Shown piece after piece: positions 44,026 to 54,202 of a stretch of 64,000 nt of DNA. The translations under genes and the position numbers were made by a program. The notes below the pieces were generated by a model. That model did not search any database, was not told the origin of the DNA, and saw only the letters and a program-made list of their open reading frames with translations. This DNA comes from Ctenosaura bakeri (taxonomy: Eukaryota > Chordata > Lepidosauria > Squamata > Iguanidae), in contig CAOLHI010000394.1 of NCBI GenBank assembly GCA_948474755.1, positions 598,754-662,753 of the forward strand. Direction: 5' to 3'. Position 1 is the stretch's first letter. Each line of letters begins with the position of its first letter.

Positions 44026-44542
44026 ACTTCTGGGCATCGACTTGGATACGGTCAACCAGGCCGGTAAACTGCCACCAATTAAAGTACAGGACCTTAGGTC
44101 AAGGGTGGCATCCTTCTTGGGCAGGCGCAAAGCAACCCTTAGCGAACTCCAGGAGATGTGAGGGCTTCTTAATTTTTCAGGCAGTGTGATAACGCACGGC
44201 TGGGCGTTTTTTCAGGCGGCTTTGCAATGCCACCAAGGGCGTCATTAGGCCACTCCTGGGGGCACTAAAGAAATGGAGTTGGACTTGGAAGTTCGGCGGG
44301 AGTTCTTAACAGATTTCAATGGGGTTTACTTTTGGCATAAGGAGATCAGGGTCAGGGATGCATTAGCCGTTTCCAGTGACTTTGTGTCCTTTTCAGAGGT
44401 AGGTGGTGTGCGCAGAGATGGTCCGAGAGCTGGGTGGAAGTGGGCATCACAGCTGACCTCGCATTTCTGGGAATTTCCCTATACTTGTAACAGTCGACAT
44501 TTGGCCACGCCAGTTGGCGGGCAGCGTAGTCCATTCTGGTAA
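44026..44542 (+). pseudogene. DIRS-like RT C-terminus and RNase H start, degenerate
   Basis: The frame from 44026 reads LLGIDLDTV, then GKLPPIKVQDLRSRV and FLGRRKATLSELQEM, the FLGIxLDT...LP..K...L...V..FL..KKxTLRELQxL block at the end of DIRS-type RT. A stop follows at about 44160. Another frame (44273-44542) starts ELDLEVRREFLTDFNGVYFW, the junction to RNase H. The catalytic YxDD region of the RT is not found. It is clearly broken. Confidence 0.7.
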
Positions 44543-44579
44543 AACCGGGCCACAGTCAGAGGGATCGACAATCTTTCTT

Positions 44580-44800
44580 CAAAGGCACAACGTGTCATGA
44601 GATTGGTGTGGGCGTGCATGCTTCAATGTCTACGCTTTACGATTGTGTTCAAAGTAATACATGTGAGGGTGTTGATAATTCCTGGGCTAACTCTCTTTCC
44701 CGTATGCAGATGGAACGCTTCAAGGAATTGACTCTAGCCGCTGCACCCCTCCCAGAACCGACACCCGCTGGCCTGGGGAGTCTTGGCGGGGTGAGGTAAC
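44580..44800 (+). pseudogene. DIRS-like RNase H C-terminus, frameshifted
   Basis: Two frames carry successive parts: RVMRLVWACMLQCLRFTIVF, then after a frame change NSWANSLSRMQMERFKEL. They correspond to the LVR.L...CLR.NI.F and NxxADALSRxQMxRFREL blocks that end the RNase H of DIRS-type elements. A one-base shift near 44660 separates them. Confidence 0.7.
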
Positions 44801-44810
44801 AAGGATGATA

Positions 44811-44892
44811 GGTAGGTCAATCGCACCCAACACCTAGAAGAGTCACAGTAAGGTAGGTCAATCGCACCCAACACCTAGAAGAGTCACAGTAA
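44811..44892 (+). repeat. 41-bp perfect tandem duplication
   Basis: The unit beginning GGTAGGTCAATCGCACCCAA occurs twice, at 44811-44851 and 44852-44892, without differences. It lies between the RNase H and recombinase remnants. Confidence 0.95.
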
Positions 44893-44929
44893 GGCGGCCA
44901 GGGAGCTCAGCAGCTTTCGTAAGTCCAAA

Positions 44930-45660
44930 GGTTACGGGCCACTGGACCACTCCCAGTAGAACGCATTTTGCAATTCCGTGTGGCCCTTAAGCAAGCAGGC
45001 CTCTCCCCTCAGGTCATTTTAGGATACGTAAAATCATAGAGGGATGCGTCAAGCAATCACTTTCCGTGATAGTGGGCACCCACTTTTTCCGGGCACCCGG
45101 AGGGGTTGGGTGACGTGGGGAAAATAGCGAGTTCTTCAACATATGAGGCTCTTTTGTTCCACGCAGGGGCCCTCATTGCATTTTGGGCGCTAAGAGTAGG
45201 TAAATTGGTTGTTCAGAGCAAGAGGGACAGCTCGGGCACGGCCCTGGTATTCCGGGACCTGTCTTGGGAGCGACAGTTCTGTCTGGTCATAAGGGGATCT
45301 GGGACAGATCAGGCCAAGGGGGGTGCTGTGGTGATCTTACGGGTATGCGCTGATGCAACTTTGTGTCCTTGAAGGCGCTTAGAACTTACACCGTTAGCAG
45401 GAGAACACATGCTGGGCCTCTTTGCGGTCATGTGGACGCAACTCCTTCCGCTAAGTATCGATTCTGGACCATTCAAAGAAGGCCCAGCTACGATGGGGCA
45501 TACAGAGAGTCAATTCCGGCACACACGCATTTCGCAGGGGGGCAGCCTTCACCGCAGCACAGTTGGGCACGTAGGCTGACGACATCACGAGGACTGGTGG
45601 GTGGAAATCCTTGGCGTGCCGGCGCTATGTCAGGCCAATTGATCTGCCTTAACATTTTGA
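44930..45660 (+). pseudogene. DIRS-like tyrosine recombinase, degenerate
   Basis: A frame at 45106-45372 has SSSTYEALLFHAGALIAFWA, then LRVGKLV, QSKRDSSGTALVFRDL and an SGTDQAKGG segment. These are the CSSSxEAxLFxAAF..AFFGxFRxSEL, SK.D..G.AL and SKTDQ.G.G blocks around the first catalytic Arg of DIRS-type recombinases. The following frame (from 45363) carries GPLCGHVDATPSAKYRFW. The downstream H-x-x-R region is represented only by HSWAR near 45560 and looks damaged. It would have integrated element DNA; here it is inactive. Confidence 0.7.
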
Positions 45661-45689
45661 GTTCCTTTCCAGATCGACCTGCTGTGGAG

Positions 45690-46285
45690 GGGAGGAAGCG
45701 AGTGTGGATCTGTGGCCACATTTCATCCTCCGGGCTGACCAGCAGGCTCGTAGTGGTTATATGGGCCCGGACCTGGGACTGGGTGCGCGGGCATTCATAC
45801 GATGGCTTGGTAAGAGGGGACTGCAGTGGCATGGCGTGCTACCCCTGTTGTTCGGGGAGTGCGGTGGGCCTCCCCCTGAGGTGACGGTCATTCACCGGGG
45901 CGGTATGGTTTGTTGAAAGGAAAGGCCTTGGTTATACAGGCCATCCATGATGTGCGGTGATGGTCATTCACCGGGGCGGTAATGACCTTGGTCTGTTGAA
46001 AGGAAAGGCCTTGTGTATACAGGCCATCCATGATGTGCAGTTCATCCAGGACACATGGCCTCACACTGGTCGTGTTTGGTCGGCATTGGTACAAGAAGGA
46101 CATGGGGAAGGGGTACTGACCCGCGGCACATGGAACGCGCCCGAAGATTGGAGTACAAGGAGCTTCGCTGTGTCTTGAGACGGGACTTGGGTTACTACAT
46201 TCCCTACACTGCCTATGAGATATTCCTAAATGATTTGCAAAGGGGGCTGGACTTGATCTGGAGGGGATGGGGGGATAAGGACTAA
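45690..46285 (+). pseudogene. SGNH-hydrolase-like ORF remnant of the DIRS-like element
   Basis: VWICGH (block I, GxS replaced by GHI in one frame) starts near 45701. YMGPDLGLGARAFIRWLGKR and PLLFGECGGPPPEVTVIHRG lead to the block III motif GGND (VIHRGGNDLGLLKGKAL, near 45960). ERARRLEYKELRC and NDLQRGL follow toward 46285. SGNH/GDSL hydrolases are esterase- or deacetylase-like; their role in these elements is unknown. Two frame changes and an internal tandem duplication break the frame. Confidence 0.65.
45881..46039 (+). repeat. 76-bp-period imperfect tandem duplication in the hydrolase region
   Basis: GTGACGGTCATTCACCGGGG at 45881 recurs as GTGATGGTCATTCACCGGGG at 45957. Both copies continue through TGTTGAAAGGAAAGGCCTTG and ACAGGCCATCCATGATGTGC. 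The first copy lacks several bases encoding Asn-Asp of the GGND block. Confidence 0.9.
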
Positions 46286-46665
46286 GCAGACACTTGCCCT
46301 TATCCGTGGCCGGTATGGGGGGGTCTTAAGGTTCGGCGTGTACCTATGGCACCCCCTTTCGGGGTGTAGGATAAATCCTATTCTTGAGGAGGGCCCTGGG
46401 ATCACCCCACTTGCTATGCAGCGGGGGGTGGGGCTTGGGGCTCACCTCCCAGACAAGGGCTGGCCAAAAGTCATCATGCAACTTCAGCGGTTGGCTTTGG
46501 GGCCCGGTATCTCGCTCAACGGGCTAGGGGAGATGGTTGGGAGCTGCCTCTTGACCCTAGTCCGAAGATACGGTTGACCCCCCTTCTCGGGTCATAAAAT
46601 ACAAGTTCAAGGTCAAGTTCAAGTTTAAGTTCACCCCTTTATGTTAATTAGGCATATTAATAAAT

Positions 46666-46722
46666 TGCCCTAGTTCAACCCAAGCTCTGTCTGCGATCTC
46701 GTTATTTCGTGGGTTGGGCAGC
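46666..46722. repeat. Terminal inverted repeat at the 3' end of the DIRS-like element
   Basis: TGCCC(tagtt)CAACCCA near 46666-46682 and TGGGTTGGGCA at about 46710-46720 can pair as a hairpin, just after AATAAA. It probably marks the end of the element, where the GC-rich composition stops. Confidence 0.55.
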
Positions 46723-47414
46723 AAAAGCAGTGTTAATTATTGTTGTGCCCTCCCTCCCCTGGATGCCAAGAGGTTCCAGTGGCAGTGCTATTAGCTTTCA
46801 TTTCGATGGATAAAAGATAACAAGAAAATGATGGAAGTTTTTGGTACTGTATGTATGGTGTGTGTGGGGGGGTAGTATTTACTTGATTTACAAATGTATA
46901 AATAGAACATAACCAGAGGGAAAGGGTACAATTACAAGGCAGCAGATCCTAAACAGAAGTCTTGTACCCCAGATGCCTGGTGTTTCTCTAGTGTTGTCAG
47001 TACTTTAAAAAGTGCCAGTCACTGATTTCTTCTCTATTTCTCACTCGCACGCTCTTCCCAGCTGGAGGAGTGTTACTGTCCCCAAGCTCTTGTGATTATC
47101 TTATTCAAAAGCAGAGAGTGATTCCAATCTGTCTCGTAACCATTAGCTCCCATCAGCCAATGGCTGTGGGGCTATTAATCAGCAATTTCTGCTTAACACA
47201 AGAAGAGACAACTATAGTCCCTCACCATATGATATCCATGGCATTCAGAATCATATTTAAAGACCTATGTGCTACAATCATTTGCTTTGACACTGAAGAG
47301 AATGTTCAACATAGTTTTTATGATTGTAACTGTTTACTATTCCTGATGGAAACCCTCTCTGCATACTTCACATGGATTGCAAAGGTTAGTTATTTACAGC
47401 ATGTAACATAGACA
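46723..47414. other. Intergenic sequence, nothing recognised
   Basis: Ordinary AT-rich sequence. An open frame of 113 codons at 47070-47411 has no recognisable domain. Confidence 0.4.
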
Positions 47415-47632
47415 GCTAGCATGGTACGGTGGTTTGAGAGTTGGGCTAAGAATCCAGGAGGCCAGAGTTTGAATCCTCACTCATCCATAGAAACCCACTG
47501 GGTGATGTTGAGCAAGTCATACTCAATCTCCAAGGAGCGCAACAGTAAATCACCTCTGACTAAATCCTGATGAGAAAACCCTATAACAGCTTGCCATAAG
47601 TCACAGCTCACTTGAGGGTACGTAACAACAAA
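47415..47632 (+). mobile_element. tRNA-derived SINE with CORE-like body
   Basis: The head CTAGCATGGTACGGTGGTTT, with an A-box, is followed by CCAGAGTTTGAATCCTCAC (B-box-like), then AAACCCACTGGGTGATGTTG and a 3' end GGGTACGTAACAACAAACA. It is the best full-length sense copy of this family in the window. Confidence 0.75.
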
Positions 47633-48308
47633 CACATCACATCCACCAAAGGCTTGCTCTGGTGCCTCATCAAGATCAGAGCTTGGAAAAGTAAATTTAT
47701 TGGTCCATAGCTCCAAAAATTCCCCTAGCCAGATTGCTTGTTGCAAGCTGTGTGTTGTTATCCAAGGACCAGCTGTGCTAAGTACAAGGAATCTGCCACC
47801 AGAAGGTTGGCCAGAATTGGCTGTATGGGAGTTGGTGGGAGAGATGTAGTCTTCATTAGTAGAAGGACTTACCCTTACTGATGAAATCAAAAATCTCCAC
47901 AGCAACTTCACCATTTACCAGTTCTGTTACACAGTCCTTTAGGCACAGAAAGTTAATTGAACTGCTCCCACTTTATAATCAAACTAAAGTTTGTGTTTAT
48001 CAAAAACATACCTGTTGGCTTTGGTCCACAAAGTACCCATTACATGAAATGTATAGTTGCCATACAGCAAGAGACTGACAAGCTGATGCAGAACTTTCTA
48101 TAGCAGAAGATCTGATGCATCCCCATTTAAGTGTATCTCTCTCTTTTCCCCCAAACAGAGATTGTAAAAGCCTGCCTGAAAACTATGCCATCTGTGCTGC
48201 TCCATAATTCTGAGTAGGAAAAAATAGGCAGAAGGTAGATTTAGGGTTCCTTTTACATTTCTGGATGATTTACAGTAGATTATTATTAAATTAATTGATT
48301 CCCAATTA

Positions 48309-48786
48309 AGAGTCCTCTGTCCATATTCGCTGGTTTGAACTCCATGAATCTGATTATTTGTGAGGATTCCTCTCTCCCATTCTCCTCCTCCCATTCCCTT
48401 GCATTCCTCAGCCCTTGCATTTAAAATGAATGTTCTTTCCTTTTGGGTGAGCAAAGCCCCCTCCCGTTGCTAGAAGTGCATCCTCTCTGCCATGTGGCTG
48501 CACGTTGTGCTGTGTAATGGTTGCTGATTGGTCAGTGCTCTCTTTGTTCCTACCCCCCCTTTCTTAAGATGGTAACCAGAAGTAGGTAGAATCCCAGAAC
48601 TCTGCTCTTCTCCGTCTCAGGGGAAAGTACCAGTAAGCCTTTTAGCTTGCCCTTTTTCTCCCCCCCCAGGAATGTGGGGTAAGACACAAAGGAATGGGAG
48701 GGGGATTGTGGGGGGGGTCATTCATGGTATTCCATTTTCATGAGAGTTCTGTGCCCCGAACCCTCACCAATGTGGAGAGGCCACTG
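48309..48786 (-). mobile_element. Tigger/mariner-like MITE, copy C
   Basis: The right end is the reverse complement of CAGTGGCCTCTCCACATTGG next to TA (48787-48788). The left end, AGAGTCCTCTGTCCATATTC, follows TA. The length (478 bp) equals copy B without its insertion. No coding capacity. Confidence 0.6.
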
Positions 48787-48788
48787 TA

Positions 48789-50940
48789 TTTCACAATAGC
48801 AATGACAAAGTTACCTCCCTCCTGTCCTGAACGGTACCATGGAAGTGAAGAAAACTTCAGCTATTCAGAAGTTATTTGTGTGTGTGCGCAGAAAGGCTGC
48901 AGTTATCACTGGGTTCTTGGGTTCTGAATTTTAAAATTCTAAGTATGAGTGTGCAGCAGGACTGTACTGAACTCCAACTACCGGGTGTTAGGGAGAACTC
49001 ATAAAATAAATTTATACCACAAGCCTGAATTCTACCCACCCTGGCTACCTGATGGTAAGTGAAAGATACTCTGCACATGCTCAGAGACACTTACATCACA
49101 TACTGATTGGTTTAATTTCCTATTTTTGTGAACAGGCTTGGAGATGGTATGCCTAAATAAACGGTGTAGAAACAATTAGAATAAATAAGTAAAATATATG
49201 AAGATTCTGCGCAAGTACTTAAGGTAGACTGAACCTCACACAAATGAAAATCTTCCCAAGAAGAAATGGAATTCAAATTTTGTATTTTGCACCTTTATCA
49301 AATGCAGCACATAGGAGTGAGAAGGCAGAAAAAATGTATTCCCCAGACTGAACATTCTCTACAGAATACTAATCCCCTTCTGTATCCTCCTTTTGATATC
49401 AAGGGATGTAGCCTAATGTTTTATTCAAATAGTGTTTCAAGAGACTAAAACACTGGAAAGATCAGACAACTATGGAAGCGTCTTCCTTGCAAAGTTGAAG
49501 AACATTTTGAAAAGGAAAAAAATAATGAGAACACAATACCCTTGCAATATCACCCCTCTTGCATTTCTGTGTGCATGGAATCCAAATTGAATAAGAAAAC
49601 AAAGATGTAAAATTTTGATTATTAAATTATTAGCAACACACAACATTTCAACTGCAGTACTGTGGTTCTGATCTGTAACAATTCAGCAGTGCATTAAAGA
49701 TCTCACTGACATTTAATTTGTCGTAATTTCCCACTGTGGATGGATTCACATGACTGACTCCCCACTATGATAAAGTGAAATTAGCAACTGACCGTAGTGA
49801 GATTCACACACAGGATAATGAAGGGGCACGTACTGCCATCCTCCACATAATAAGGGGAGGGGGCTTCCTGATGTTGCTGGTCTGGGACTCCCACTAGCCC
49901 TGATCGTTGGCCAGATGATGCTGATGAGAAGGGGTCCAGCAATCTCTAGAGAGCCACAGATTCCTCACTCCTGCTGTGTAATCATGAAGTCAGAAAATGC
50001 TTCCTGGCTTGATAGCAATCAAGTTAATGAGACCACTTGCTATATGAATTTACCATATGGTGAATTTTTAAAAAATGGCTAAGACAATTATTGTGGGAGC
50101 TCACCTTCTGCCTCATGGTAACACTTCCTCAAGAAATAAAATATGATGACTACTGATAACAGAAACAGGGCAATTGTAATAACGCTCATGGAGACTGGCT
50201 TAACCACTAAGCAAAGTGGAGATGGTCACCTGTGGAGGCACAGTTTCATGAAAGGGGAGAAAATCATCACTTATTTCCTTTATCACTTGAATGTGTGTTT
50301 GTGCTTTTGTATGCCAGGGATAGTATAGATGCTTGTACCTCAAGTGTCCAAATAATCTGGAAGGCTTTGGGTATTGTACACCTTGACCAGTTGGGAGCGG
50401 GTGGGATGAGAGGGCTCACCTGCTGCTCTGTTTCAGATAGCAAAATATCTTGGACCAGCACCATGCTCAGCTGATTTTCCAGCCCCGTGTAGTCATATCA
50501 TGGAAAAAACTACAGTTGAACTTGTGCAGAAATTTCAAAAATACAGTTAGGCTGCTTGTGGCCTTCTTCCACTTTTCTCTGATGGGCATTCTTTCACTCT
50601 TTGCCATCAGAAAAAAAAAATCCCTACAGTTACAGAAACAATTTTACATATGGTTTGAAAACATAACTTCAAATTTCCCTTGATACGGAATTTTTTTTTT
50701 AAAGAAAATATTGCAGTTTCAGATTGATATGGTTGTGTCTTCTCTGGGTAAGATGAAAATTGAAGCTTTACTACAATTTTTAATACATGGCTATTTACTA
50801 GACATAACTTCCCCAACAGAGAATATGATAACACCAACAAGGGGGCACCAGTGGTAGAGTTAGGTAATCAGGGTGACCTAGATGTTTCCCTTCTTTTTTA
50901 TTTGTTCTGTCCTCTTCTTTGATGTACTCTGATACTCATG
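48789..50940. other. Intergenic sequence; one possible foldback relic
   Basis: CTGATGTTGCTGGTCTGGGA to GATGCTGATGAGAAGGGG at about 49868-49937 may be a decayed copy of the small foldback MITE. Nothing else is recognised. Confidence 0.35.
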
Positions 50941-51132
50941 TGTGTTTATGTGCCTTCAAGTCACCTGTGACTTATGGTGACCTCATGAGTTTCATAGGGT
51001 TTTCTTAGGCAAGGAATACCCAGAGCTGGTTTTGCCTGCCCTTTCTTCTGAAATATGAGGTGCAGTACTTGGTATTCATTGGCAGTCTCCCATCCAAGTT
51101 CTAACCAGGGTTGACATTGCTGAACTTCAAAG
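50941..51132 (-). mobile_element. 5S-rRNA-derived SINE (5S-Sauria type)
   Basis: GGCAGTCTCCCATCCAAGTT, then CTAACCAGGGTTGACATTGC, is the reverse complement of the 5S rRNA internal promoter region (GGTTAGTACTTGGATGGGAGAC). The other end, GCCTTCAAGTCACCTGTGAC and CTTATGGTGACCTCATGAGT, is the shared tail seen in the copies at 57.9 and 59.0 kb. Confidence 0.8.
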
Positions 51133-51167
51133 ACCAAACAAGCACATTTAGGACCAAACAAGCACAT

Positions 51168-51361
51168 TCCACCTGAACCATCTGGCAGTGGAATATGCTG
51201 CCTCGGAGTGTAGTGGAGTCTCCTTCCTTGGAGGTTTTTAAGCAGAGGCTAGATGGCCATCTGTCAGGAGTGCTTTGAGGGTGTTCCTGCATGGCAGGGT
51301 GTTGGACTGGATGGCCCGTGTAGTCTCTTCCAACTCTACATTTCTATGATTCTATGATTCT
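51168..51361 (+). mobile_element. CR1-type LINE 3' end
   Basis: GCAGAGGCTAGATGGCCATC, then GTTGGACTGGATGGCCCGTG and CCAACTCTACATTTCTATGA, with a repeated ATTCTATG terminus. The short tandem ATTCTATGAT at the very end is typical of CR1. It is the best CR1 copy in the window. Confidence 0.8.
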
Positions 51362-51375
51362 AGGATACTCTTAGT

Positions 51376-51570
51376 CAGTGGCGGAGTTTGGACTATGTGG
51401 AGGGTGGGCTGGGCTACAGTGTGAGAGGCGCGGCCACGGTGTGCAGGGGCATGGCTGCAGTGCTTGGGGATGCGGCCAGGAAGCGCAGGGGCATGGCTAC
51501 AGGCCAGGACGCCCCAAAAACATTGCTGCCTGGGGCGAATCTCCTCCATCCCCATGTCCCTATGCGACCG
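51376..51570. mobile_element. hAT-type MITE with perfect 8-bp duplication (relative of 20192)
   Basis: It begins CAGTGGCGGAGTTTGGAC and ends TATGCGACCG, whose inverse CGGTCGCATA matches the other terminus of the 20192 element. It is flanked by ctcttagt on both sides (51368-51375 and 51571-51578). The interior repeats GGGGCATGGCTGCAG-like units. It is inserted directly after the CR1 end. Confidence 0.75.
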
Positions 51571-51689
51571 CTCTTAGTGATGCCAAAATCAGTCATCATC
51601 TAGTTCTTCACTAGCCTGCAGTTTAGCACTGCATCCAAAATAACTCTTCCATCCCAAGATGGAATTCCTGTAATAAAACCTGCTTCCTT

Positions 51690-51891
51690 GGGTCTTTCCA
51701 CCGTACGCTGTTATAGTGCTATTATTCCACTTTCAACATCCTGTGGAATTCTGGGGTTTGTACTTTACTGAGTCCAAAGAGCTCTCTGGCTGAGAATTCT
51801 AAATGCCCCTCTCAAAACTATAAACCCCAGGTTTCCATAGGATGTTGAAAGTAGAATAATAGCATTATTACAATGTAATGCGGAAAGACCC
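51690..51891. mobile_element. Palindromic MITE with GGGTCTTTC termini
   Basis: The ends GGGTCTTTCCACCG and GCGGAAAGACCC are inverted and flanked by CTT. Internal arms TTATTCCACTTTCAACATCC and GGATGTTGAAAGTAGAATAA can pair over a long stem. It is the same family as 22875-23053. Confidence 0.7.
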
Positions 51892-53019
51892 CTTGATTTC
51901 TCCCAAGCCTAACTTCTGCTTCTTAGTTACAACTTCCGCAATCCTACACTCATTCCTTTACCCTCTACATTTTAGCTAAAGTTATGAAACAGCTGATATC
52001 TTATTACTGTGTAAAAAAATGTCTGATCCTGGGATAAAGTCCAAGAAGAATCAAGAAACAATTCACACCTTTTGATAAATCAAACCGAAGTCCTCTTTCA
52101 AAGTGATTTACCACTAACTCTGTGTTAATACAAGATTAATTCCTTATTGGGATGGACTGACAAGCTCTAAGGTTGCTCCCGGCAGAGACAATCAGACAGC
52201 CTTCTTGCAGCAATTATGTCTAAAATCCTTAGTCAAAATCAGAGCTTGGAACAGTTACTTTTTTTCAACTACATGTTGGTTCAGGGGTTCTGAGAGTCTT
52301 TCAAGAAATTCTGCTGACTTGTTATTTCTACTAGGGGGTAACTAAATGTTTGACTCAAAGGAGAGAAGCAATTCTAGCAATGCATTTAATTGTGGCAGGT
52401 GAAGTATTAAGGAATTGCCCTGGGCCCAGATGTTAGCAGCTGGCTGCAATTCCTCTGTCCCTTCATGTTGTAAGCCTTCAGGTAAGCTTTTGTTACAGTA
52501 TCTTGAAATTAGATCTCTGGCAGATAACTACATCTAGCACATTCCTCAGAGAAGGCCACCTCCTTCACACACTGTTCAGCAGAACCACTCTGGGTTTTTT
52601 CATGGAGTTTTTTGGCTAACAGCTCAATTATTTTTAAGCAATAAGCCCATTTTAAATATGGAAAAAAATAAGTGAGTTGATAGGGGTAAATGAAAAGGTG
52701 ATGTATGCTTATTAAAACCATTCTCAATAAGGCAGCATAGACGACTTGCCTTTTCAAGGGAACAGACCATTTTGTGAAATTAGGCGAAGAATAAGGGAAA
52801 AGTAATGCAGCAAATACCAGCTAAAACCAAAAGGAAGTATTATTATGGTCATGAAATCAGTTTGATTCCAAGCAGAGGAGCCATAAATCAAACTATTAGT
52901 CCCAACTGGCATTGACAGATGAATAAACAGAACTTATACAACTTTCCAAGTTTCCATTGATTCAATGGGTATACTGTAATTGAGACTAACACCTGGATTT
53001 AGGTTGGGGTGGAGACTGT

Positions 53020-53115
53020 GTAGCTCTCCAGCTGTTGCTGAACTGTTACTCCCAGCACTCCTTGCCAGTGTTTATGCTGGCTAGGCTGCTGCAACCAGCT
53101 GTCCATCAAGATCTG
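53020..53115. mobile_element. Small foldback MITE relic
   Basis: CTCTCCAGCTGTTGCTGAAC, then TGTTACTCCCAGCACTCCTT and GTTTATGCTGGCTAGGCTGC, resemble the CCAGATGTTGTTGGACTACA / CTCCCATCAGCC arm of the squamate foldback family. One-armed and diverged. Confidence 0.4.
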
Positions 53116-53512
53116 GTGAACTGTTCAAAAGTAATATTACTTGTGAAATATAACTTCATCACATCTCTGTTGCCCCCCCAACTAACTAGTTACAGGTAAC
53201 TAAATTATTTGTAACTCATTTCAAGCTCTGATCATCCCTACTATGACAAGATGTATCACATTTCTTTTTAAAAGTACAGTATAGCCATCATTCATAGATT
53301 TGCATTTATACATGTAAATTAGTACATACAAATTTTATGGAAATCTGTGTCCTGTTTTGTCTTTTCTTTTGCTGATGCTTAGTTGGCCAACCTAATTCTA
53401 ATACATCTAGTTAATTATACAGTAAGTCCCAACTTGATAGCATCTTTTCAGAAACATGAGTACAGTCACAATTCAGACAAAAGAGCAAGAACGTATTCTT
53501 GATTACCTCTCT

Positions 53513-53550
53513 CACATTCACATTCACATTCACATTCACATTCACATTCA
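53513..53550 (+). repeat. (CACATT)n hexanucleotide repeat
   Basis: About six uninterrupted CACATT units. Translated on the minus strand they give a VN repeat that is not a gene. Confidence 0.95.
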
Positions 53551-53616
53551 AATGAAGAATACTTAAAAAGGATCTTACTTTTGTGTGATAATGCAGGGTT
53601 GGCCCAACCACTGTTG

Positions 53617-53722
53617 TTATCGTGTGCCTTTAAGTTGTTTCTAACTTATGGTGACCCTCAGGCAAACCTATCGTGGGATTTTCTGGGGCTGAGAGTATGT
53701 GACACATCCAAGGTAATTAGGA
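53617..53722 (-). mobile_element. Truncated SINE with CORE-like body
   Basis: TGTGCCTTTAAGTTGTTTCT, then AACTTATGGTGACCCTCAGG and GATTTTCTGGGGCTGAGAG, match the 3' half of the family at 3.8 and 32.3 kb. The tRNA-like head is missing. Confidence 0.65.
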
Positions 53723-54171
53723 AGAGTAAAAACACAACCAACAGTTTCCTCCTCTTTTGTGCTGTCCAAAATGTGGGGCTTATTTTTATTACCAGGAAGA
53801 GGAACATGAGAGACTTTCTGCCACAGGCGCCAAATTAACTTGGTTAGCCTTGGTACTATGCAGATTGACTCAGGGAAGAACACTAAGGACACAGTATCAG
53901 GCAACAAAATGTCTTGTGCCACCAAGGTCGCCAGAGTCAAAACTGAACATTGATTCTGTACCTTTAATTGATGTGTAAAAGAGGGGAAATCAGCAGGAGC
54001 TGCTTATCATGCAAGGGTTGCTTATATTTTATGTAGCCATTAAAGGTACATAAGTTACCTTCAGTTTCTGACAATCTGCTTTTGTGACAATGCCATTACA
54101 ATCAGACTGGTATATATTGTGATACCTTCCTCCCTCTCTCGCCCCCCACCTGCTCTCACTCACTCTCTCAG

Positions 54172-54200
<29 letters not shown>
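54172..54200. repeat. (CA)n microsatellite
   Basis: About fourteen CA units. Confidence 0.95.

Positions 54201-54202
<2 letters not shown>

Larger units (their letters stand above)
44000..46722 (+). mobile_element. Decayed DIRS-like tyrosine-recombinase retrotransposon (3' two-thirds)
   Basis: The order of remnants is the end of a reverse transcriptase and RNase H (about 44026-44790), a tyrosine recombinase (about 44930-45660), an SGNH-hydrolase-like domain (about 45690-46285), a GC-rich non-coding 3' region, AATAAA at 46659 and a terminal inverted repeat. RT + RNase H + tyrosine recombinase without integrase or LTR protease is the hallmark of DIRS/Ngaro elements. Some Ngaro-type elements are known to carry an added hydrolase frame. 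The sequence is broken by frameshifts, stops and two tandem duplications, so the copy is inactive. The 5' boundary is not resolved. Confidence 0.8.

Noticed and set aside
47415..47490. tRNA gene
   Set aside because: A- and B-box-like sequences are present but no cloverleaf acceptor stem; the adjoining body shows it is the head of a SINE.
53513..53550. CRISPR-like direct repeats
   Set aside because: Uninterrupted hexanucleotide units without spacers, in a vertebrate genome; a simple microsatellite.
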